NCBI RefSeq assembly: GCF_019130065.1
Contig: NZ_JAHSPG010000014.1
Location: forward strand, 1 to 64,000
Direction: 5' to 3'
Length of the DNA: 64,000 nt
Source: Pinibacter aurantiacus
GTDB taxonomy: Bacteria > Bacteroidota > Bacteroidia > Chitinophagales > Chitinophagaceae
Within the stretch, counting starts at the first letter, position 1; every line of letters begins with the position of its first letter. The notes under the pieces are model-generated. The model was not told the origin of the DNA and did not search any database. It saw nothing but the letters and a program-made list of their open reading frames with translations. Both the position numbers and the translations under genes were made by a program. Of this stretch, positions 58,230 to 64,000 are shown piece by piece.

Positions 58230-61200
58230 TTACCAATTAGCAGGTTTTCGTACTAGGTTTACTTCATAACCCTGAGATCTAAGCCATCCATCTTTTAATC
58301 TTTGTAAAGTAAAATAACGAGACCCGCCAACCTTTGTCTCTATACCACCCAGATTAACTCCATTATACCACACATCCAAGTCCATATAACGTCTCCCAAA
58401 CGGCGTCCATTTATACACCTCGGTTCTTACCACGCGCCCTTCGGCCCTTAATGCATCAGCCAACTCATCTCTAAATAAATTTCCAGCGGTCCTGTTTGCT
58501 TGAACCGTTGATTGAGTTCCAGCCCTAGCAATTCCGACATCAACAATTTGTTGCTGTGTATTTGATCTAAAAGGAATTCGAGGGCCAGCACCGACTTTAG
58601 GAAACAATCCTTGTGTTGCAACAAATATAGCGGTATTTGCCCCTTCTCTGAAAATTCCAGCTACGCCGCTTTGCTCATCCTTAATTCCGGCCTCAACAAT
58701 TGCTATTCTTTTAATATCGCTAATTTGACCTCCACCACTTATTACAGTTCTATCCAACTTGTCAAAGTCATCCCTACACCACCAAGCCATCAAATTTAGG
58801 CCTTTTAAATAATTTGCAGCCATTGTAGTAACAACTGCTTTATCCAAATCCGGTAGAGCGTGTTGATATGCATAAAAATCAATTGCAAGTTTAAGTTGCG
58901 ATTGCACAGCTGGCGAAGACAGTTTGTTATTTAACGCATCTGATGCTAATTGAGCCCTTACAACTGTAGCTGCGATGTTAATTGACGCCATTGCCAATGA
59001 AGCAACTTTTGATGTAATGTCTCCTGTTACTGTCACCGGTTTAACGGCCTTTATCGCAATAACAATTACCTCCGCTTGTTCGATTGTTTTGCTACCCTGG
59101 AAAACGTCCGAAACAATCCCGCTCCCTGGAAGGCTGACGCCTCCGCTTGGATCTGTCAAGGCTATAGGATCGTTACCCATACCAGTGTAGGGACTTGGAA
59201 ACTGGTCAAACGGATCTTGTTGTACAAACCTTCCAATTTGTGCATCATAGTTTCGCAAAGCAAAATCCTGCCATTGAATATCTTCATCCAGTTCTGAATA
59301 GGCTCCTTGATATAAGTAATTATTTTTAATAGTGCCTTCGTTTGAGTTTGGCAGCTTATGGCTACTAAGGGCTGCTATTTTTAAACCAAAGGCATAATAA
59401 TGATTCTCTTCAACAATGTTGCCAGCACTGGTTTGTACCTTAAAATTATCGAAGTACACGCTTTGGTCACTACGGTTACTCAAATACACGTATACATAAC
59501 CGTTTTTCGGTGCTGTAACAGGCAGAGGCCCCAGAGACGATCCTTGATCACTCACAGAGCTTGATACCTGCGCTTGCTGTACTCCACCGTCTGCTGCTGG
59601 TATAAGATTAAATCGTTCGTCAAAAAATAAAATAGTTAGGTATGCCTGGGGGGCGCTCGGGTTACTGGTACTTGGCTGTACGTCATTGGCAAATGCGGGT
59701 AATGAGCCGAGTTGTGAAGATATACTGGTAGCTCCTGCTTTTACAGCACTACTTACAGGGCCACTAGCCAGGGAAGCGATAAGGCTGCTCAACACATTTG
59801 TTACAATATTCGAGTTATTACCCGGTGCTCCCGATTGAAACCAATACTGCGCAGAAGCGCTTATCCGATCACCTGCCATAACCTTTTGTAAAACATTCGG
59901 CCCAATATTATGTCCCGCGATATTTCCAAGCTCGCTCACCGAAGAGCCATCGCTAGAATTGTTCCAACCAATAGGTTTAGCAACACGTGTCGTGCTCACC
60001 TCATTGGCAGGGCCTAACTGCCCAAAGAGAGACTCCTCGCTGGTCGCAGTTGCCGTCTCCATTGTACATGTATTTGCAGCACTCTGCGTTTCTTCGGTAA
60101 GAATCATGCGCACATTTTGCTGATAATCCAGTACGAAATAGTCATAAGCTCCTTGTTTGCTATCCGGCAGTGTCATATTGCCGCTTATTAGAAGTCCGTT
60201 GCTCGCGTCACCTGTATTTACGGGAGTAATTGGACGAATCCTACCTTCTTCAAAGTTGATGCAATCAAGTACATCCGAACCTGTGCCGGTAGCTTTGTAC
60301 ACAAAGGCATCGATATAAGTTGTGGTGACAGCATCGCCGCTTTCGGGTGTAAATGTCCGTTTAAGTTTACGACCATCGGCATCATATACGATTTGAATGG
60401 TGCCTTTACCTCCGATTTTTATCAGTTCGGGTTTGTCCAGAAAATTGTAACTGATACCTGGGGTATTGGCGCCGCCATTATTGAGGTTTTGTACATTTTT
60501 GTTAAGATCCACAATCAAATTACCGTTGGCATCATACACATAGTCCGGCGTAGTTGAACTGTTTGCTCCATCTTTAAAATCGCCACTCATACCGTTTTGG
60601 CTAGGTGAAATCATATTATCCGTTACACTCTGCAACTTATTGCCAATTGCTGCGTAACTATAATGCAAGTCATCAACGATTAGTGGGGTATTTTGTCCTG
60701 GCACCACCCCTTTTTGCAACATAGTAAGCAAGTTGCCATTTAAGTCATAGGTTATTTTGCCACCTGTGCCGTTCACGCTGAAATCCATTTTGGCATTGCT
60801 CCAGCCATCACCCGGATGTGCCTGCTCATTAAAAGTTGCACTTGTTAATCTTCCGGCATTATCATACAGGTAATCATATCTACGCTGCACGTCATCACCC
60901 ATGGTGTTCCATAGTTGCCCAGTGACCTGGCCATTTAATTGATTATTGGCAAATACTCCATCTTTATTGTCAAAACCCAGGTACATTCCAAAGTAGTGGC
61001 TCCATTTATTATAGGTGACAGTTTTTAGCGCAAAATCTTTATTGATTCCTGTGATCTGTCCATGAATATTATAGCTATAGTTAAGTGCTTCCAATTCAGC
61101 ATTGCCCGTTGTCAAGTTGTTATAGCCCGGATCAAGATGCTTGGTTTTAAGACGTCCTAGATCATCATAGTCATATGATACTACCGTTTTAAAATCATTG

Positions 61201-63152
61201 CTGCCATACTTCTTTTGTAAAGAAGTAACACGACCAATCTTATCAAAATTGTATTTGCTTAGGGTAATAAAATTACTATAGGCCGTTCCCGGCGCCGTAT
61301 GGGTATTACAGGTACTTAACACGCGTCCGTCCCAATGATATTGCCTAGTCGTGATATCGTTGCCGCCTTTTATATTATCCTCCTGCGATTGTAAAGGGCT
61401 TCCATCCTTATCATAATAGTCGGTCGCATTCAGAAAGATTGTGGTTCCGAGTACACGGGTCGTAGTGCCCGTTGTCATATTGAGCGTACGCATATCTTGC
61501 ACAATGGGCAACACATTCACGTCAGCGCCGTATGCGCTTGTATTGGTAAAGCCAGTGTTAAAGCCTTTAGCTGTATTAAAACTGTAGTCATCATAGTATG
61601 AAAACTTCAGCATGGTTATGGTCAAGGGATCATTCAGATTAGCAGTGCTAATTGGATTAAGTGATGTAACCTTAGACGATACCGAAGCTGCACCCATTGT
61701 AACATTGATGGCAAAAGTGGTTGGTGCATTGTTGATGTCAGTCTGCAATGCATTGGGAGTTTTCGTGGTGTTGTAAAGCGCTGTGGCAAGCGGCCTATCC
61801 AGGTCGTCATACAAAGTAACCATCCATTGGTTATTGAGGCGCTGGTTGCCGTCCTGCGTAAAGACTTGCCTGTTACGATTGTCATACATAATATACAATG
61901 GGTCAGCGCCTGGCGTCTTTTTCCAGGTCATCCTGCCACGCTCATCATAGAAGTATTGAAAGCACCATTCATTAAGCACGTTCGTACCATTAGTACCTGC
62001 AAATGACCAACTGTTCGCATCAAGATATTTTACCGCTTCTGGCTGTAAAGTGAAACGTAAACGGCCAAAATCGTCATATACACTATAAGTACAAATCCAA
62101 CCGCTGTAAGTAGCACCGGGCGCATCATCCAATTGTACTTTCTTTAGAATCGACCTTCCAGCGTTATCGGTGAATTCAACAATTTTCTTTCCATTTTCAT
62201 CTGTATACGTGACTTTGAGTAAAGTACCAGGATTATAGATGCCTACTACGAGTGGTGCATCGCCTTTTACAAAATCTGCAGAAAGGATGCGAACAACGTC
62301 AGTTGGACTATTTACCTCATAAGTTATACTGGTGCCTGCTCCTGCAGCCCATGACGAACCCGGCTGTTTAGCATTAACCAACCGATTGAGCGGGCTATTG
62401 TCAAAGGTTAAGGAAGAAAAGGCGGATGTTTCATTAAAGACATTCGTGTAATATTGGGGATGTTCAGTGGCTGTTGCGGTTTTATATTTTCCAATTTCAC
62501 TAGTAGTTGTGTATGACAAATATTTCTTTGCCTCTCGTCCCATCGCATCGTACTGCGAAAATTTAACCACATCGCCCCAAGTATTGCTTCCTTGTGCCGG
62601 CGTAGCCACTTCCCTACCCACCTGTTGAACTGGTCTGCCGAGACCATCGAGGTAAGTGGTGGTTTGAAACTTATTGCCAATGGGAAGTTGATCAACTTGT
62701 TTCCAGTCTGTTTGTCCCGATATTGTCACGACATGCTCCCGAATGTAATTGACATCTTCCCAGTTTTGCGATACAAGAGTTAGTTTGATAACATTTGAAT
62801 ACATTGATGATACTGCCCCAAATCTTGTCTGCCTTCTGTACCACATATTTTTTGTGAGTGCCGAAGTAAAATGATAGCTCGATCCTGAAGCTCCACTAAT
62901 AGGCGTGAAAGTACCGGTTGGGGCATCACATGATTCCCACTGATAATATACTGTCAGGCCCAAAAGATTTGTCGTCACAGCAGGAATAACTTCCACAAGG
63001 TCGTCGGGAACCTGATTGTAGGAAAACGAGTAGACACCACTGACAGTTCCGATGGTATGATCAGGATTAAAAAGCTGTGCATTTACTTTAGCAATTGATC
63101 CTAACAAAAAGATTAAGACTAACCAACTGTATATTTTAAAAGCATGCTTCAT
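58230..63152 (-). CDS. Rhs polymorphic toxin with C-terminal PD-(D/E)XK nuclease-like domain
   Basis: A 1640-residue secreted protein: signal peptide (VLIFLLGSIAKVNAQ), an Ig-like opening, the DUF6443-type region (about 150-300; TYLDGLGRPVQQV), many YD/Rhs repeats (YDDLGRLKTKHL, YDDFGRLRF), the Rhs-associated core at about 1245-1335 (HYYAFGLKI ... LRNYDAQIGRFVQQDPFDQF ... NPIALTDPSGG), then about 300 variable residues. The last 100 read LFRDELADALRAEGRVVRTEV, RYMDLDVWYNG and GGIETKVGG, an alpha-beta-core with Asp near 1590, Glu near 1604 and Lys near 1606, matching the PD-(D/E)XK nuclease pattern. The shell would encapsulate the toxin; how it leaves the cell is not shown (signal peptide present, no T6SS genes here). 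Confidence 0.88.
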   Translation of the reverse strand: MKHAFKIYSWLVLIFLLGSIAKVNAQLFNPDHTIGTVSGVYSFSYNQVPDDLVEVIPAVTTNLLGLTVYYQWESCDAPTGTFTPISGASGSSYHFTSALTKNMWYRRQTRFGAVSSMYSNVIKLTLVSQNWEDVNYIREHVVTISGQTDWKQVDQLPIGNKFQTTTYLDGLGRPVQQVGREVATPAQGSNTWGDVVKFSQYDAMGREAKKYLSYTTTSEIGKYKTATATEHPQYYTNVFNETSAFSSLTFDNSPLNRLVNAKQPGSSWAAGAGTSITYEVNSPTDVVRILSADFVKGDAPLVVGIYNPGTLLKVTYTDENGKKIVEFTDNAGRSILKKVQLDDAPGATYSGWICTYSVYDDFGRLRFTLQPEAVKYLDANSWSFAGTNGTNVLNEWCFQYFYDERGRMTWKKTPGADPLYIMYDNRNRQVFTQDGNQRLNNQWMVTLYDDLDRPLATALYNTTKTPNALQTDINNAPTTFAINVTMGAASVSSKVTSLNPISTANLNDPLTITMLKFSYYDDYSFNTAKGFNTGFTNTSAYGADVNVLPIVQDMRTLNMTTGTTTRVLGTTIFLNATDYYDKDGSPLQSQEDNIKGGNDITTRQYHWDGRVLSTCNTHTAPGTAYSNFITLSKYNFDKIGRVTSLQKKYGSNDFKTVVSYDYDDLGRLKTKHLDPGYNNLTTGNAELEALNYSYNIHGQITGINKDFALKTVTYNKWSHYFGMYLGFDNKDGVFANNQLNGQVTGQLWNTMGDDVQRRYDYLYDNAGRLTSATFNEQAHPGDGWSNAKMDFSVNGTGGKITYDLNGNLLTMLQKGVVPGQNTPLIVDDLHYSYAAIGNKLQSVTDNMISPSQNGMSGDFKDGANSSTTPDYVYDANGNLIVDLNKNVQNLNNGGANTPGISYNFLDKPELIKIGGKGTIQIVYDADGRKLKRTFTPESGDAVTTTYIDAFVYKATGTGSDVLDCINFEEGRIRPITPVNTGDASNGLLISGNMTLPDSKQGAYDYFVLDYQQNVRMILTEETQSAANTCTMETATATSEESLFGQLGPANEVSTTRVAKPIGWNNSSDGSSVSELGNIAGHNIGPNVLQKVMAGDRISASAQYWFQSGAPGNNSNIVTNVLSSLIASLASGPVSSAVKAGATSISSQLGSLPAFANDVQPSTSNPSAPQAYLTILFFDERFNLIPAADGGVQQAQVSSSVSDQGSSLGPLPVTAPKNGYVYVYLSNRSDQSVYFDNFKVQTSAGNIVEENHYYAFGLKIAALSSHKLPNSNEGTIKNNYLYQGAYSELDEDIQWQDFALRNYDAQIGRFVQQDPFDQFPSPYTGMGNDPIALTDPSGGVSLPGSGIVSDVFQGSKTIEQAEVIVIAIKAVKPVTVTGDITSKVASLAMASINIAATVVRAQLASDALNNKLSSPAVQSQLKLAIDFYAYQHALPDLDKAVVTTMAANYLKGLNLMAWWCRDDFDKLDRTVISGGGQISDIKRIAIVEAGIKDEQSGVAGIFREGANTAIFVATQGLFPKVGAGPRIPFRSNTQQQIVDVGIARAGTQSTVQANRTAGNLFRDELADALRAEGRVVRTEVYKWTPFGRRYMDLDVWYNGVNLGGIETKVGGSRYFTLQRLKDGWLRSQGYEVNLVRKPANW

Positions 63153-63228
63153 ATGCCTGATTGTTTTATTTTTAATTGGATAACGTCAAAGGTGAATTTC
63201 GAATCCTCGTTTTTATTGGATTATCGCG

Positions 63229-63834
63229 TCAAACGCCTGGCTTTTTATTGTTCGATGAATTCGCAGGATCAGCCACATTTTTATTTTTCGACGGCTTGGA
63301 TAATATTCGGTCCATCACAGCATTTGAAAACGACACATGGTATCCAAGTACGCCATAAAGAGTACCTTGTTCATCGACAAAAAACTTCTGCCCTGGAGCA
63401 AGTACATCCTGGTCAAAGTGAAAGTTGTTTTCTCTCCTCGTTAGCCACTGAAAAAGCGAATCCTGTTGTTCGGCGGATTTTTTTGTGACTTTCATTCCTC
63501 CAGCAAGGATAAAGTTGGCCGGCATTTTTTGGTAAAGTGCTTTTATCTCGCGATCCATAGATTTCTGACAGCCAAACTCCACAGCCGGTATGCCGATAGC
63601 AACCAAAGAAGTATCATACTTTGACAGCAATCCTTTTAGCGACTTAATGTCCAGCAAGCTGTCCTGGGAAGAAACTGGCACCACTACAAAGAGAATCTTC
63701 TTTCCGTGAAATGCACTTATGCTTATTTTTTTATCATCCATATCCTTAATCGAAAGACTATAAATACTTCTGGCTTTCTGAATATTAAAGGAGAACAACA
63801 GCGAGAATAGAACTAAAGAAAAAATGTATCTCAT
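63229..63834 (-). CDS. Secreted glutathione-peroxidase-like protein lacking the peroxidatic cysteine
   Basis: A 201-residue thioredoxin-fold protein with a signal-like N-terminus (YIFSLVLFSLLFSFN). It aligns with glutathione peroxidases: GKKILFVVVPVS at the first strand, IGIPAVEFGCQKSMDREIKAL where GPx has FP..FGGQEP..N.EI, FQWLT near the HP-L-x-WL motif, and QKFFVDEQGTLYG for the KFLID-G strand. At the position of the catalytic KCGFT loop it reads SQDSL, with Gln57 in place of Cys. The FG-Q Gln is kept. It is probably not a peroxidase and may have another role in the periplasm. It lies 76 bp upstream of the Rhs gene on the same strand. Confidence 0.7.
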   Translation of the reverse strand: MRYIFSLVLFSLLFSFNIQKARSIYSLSIKDMDDKKISISAFHGKKILFVVVPVSSQDSLLDIKSLKGLLSKYDTSLVAIGIPAVEFGCQKSMDREIKALYQKMPANFILAGGMKVTKKSAEQQDSLFQWLTRRENNFHFDQDVLAPGQKFFVDEQGTLYGVLGYHVSFSNAVMDRILSKPSKNKNVADPANSSNNKKPGV

Positions 63835-63867
63835 AACAAATGATGTAAAAAATTACTATTTAAAAGA

Positions 63868-64000
63868 TTAATGAATCTCCAACACGTTGTCGTACCCGGA
63901 ATCATCAATGGTGACACCATACAAATACGCTTCAGAACCACCCCAGGTACTGGAAGTACCGGCTATGTATAAATGATCAAATGTGCTGGGATCATAGAAA
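63868..64000 (-). CDS. Partial gene at the window edge, C-terminus of an unidentified protein
   Basis: On the minus strand a frame is open from the window end to the TAA at 63868-63870, giving 44 residues: FYDPSTFDHLYIAGTSSTWG, then GSEAYLYGVTIDDSGYDN and VLEIH. The repeated small and aromatic residues suggest the end of a secreted beta-rich protein. It lies 33 bp upstream of the GPx-like gene on the same strand. Only the 3' end is visible, so no family is given. Confidence 0.5.
   Translation of the reverse strand, partial: FYDPSTFDHLYIAGTSSTWGGSEAYLYGVTIDDSGYDNVLEIH

Overview
This 64 kb window comes from a member of the Bacteroidota, most likely a Chitinophagales/Chitinophagaceae-type soil or plant-associated bacterium. 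The evidence is three SusC/SusD pairs, a hybrid two-component regulator with propeller repeats, a type IX secretion C-terminal domain on a SprB-repeat protein, a Rhs protein with a Bacteroidota-type N-terminus, lipoproteins with Bacteroidota-like signals, and many dispersed palindromic intergenic repeats. Nearly all genes are on the minus strand. I found no intact rRNA or tRNA gene, no CRISPR array and no complete insertion sequence.

Layout in genome order. (1) 0.1-25.0 kb: a glycan island (GH3, sulfatase, GH78 rhamnosidase, two unassigned TIM-barrel hydrolase-like proteins, a small lipoprotein and one SusC/SusD pair). It is bracketed on both sides by a small-molecule catabolic set: a class III aminotransferase, an MFS permease, a 3-hydroxyacyl-CoA dehydrogenase and RidA on one side; a D-threonine-aldolase-like PLP enzyme, an M19 dipeptidase and a second, catalytically altered dehydrogenase on the other. 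(2) 25.0-26.26 kb: a gene-poor scar with repeats, gene fragments and a VF530 gene. (3) 26.26-48.04 kb: a second polysaccharide utilisation locus: GH2 beta-galactosidase, GH43, GH16, a DUF1735-type surface glycan-binding lipoprotein, two SusC/SusD pairs and their hybrid two-component regulator. The enzymes suggest a galactan target, possibly a beta-1,3-galactan such as type II arabinogalactan; this is inference. (4) 48.2-52.3 kb: one plus-strand secreted protein, then five small orphan genes, all in one orientation and each separated by a ~145 bp structured repeat, giving an integron-like gene/repeat alternation. (5) 52.3-52.8 kb: a gene fragment, a terminator and a decayed tRNA-like sequence. 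(6) 52.8-64 kb: a T9SS-exported SprB-repeat protein, a lipoprotein, a Rhs polymorphic toxin with a predicted PD-(D/E)XK nuclease tip followed by a DUF4304 protein that is probably its immunity partner, a glutathione-peroxidase-like protein without its peroxidatic cysteine, and the 3' end of another gene.

The SusC/SusD pairs would import oligosaccharides released at the surface. The regulator at 43.9-48.0 kb probably senses one of them and activates the second locus; the first locus has no regulator in the window. Several dispersed repeats sit at stop codons or just upstream of start codons and may affect expression. The best candidates for undescribed biology are the five-gene repeat cassette array with complementary hairpin loops, the bipartite catabolic set around the rhamnosidase/sulfatase locus, the two unassigned hydrolase families, and the Rhs nuclease/DUF4304 pair.
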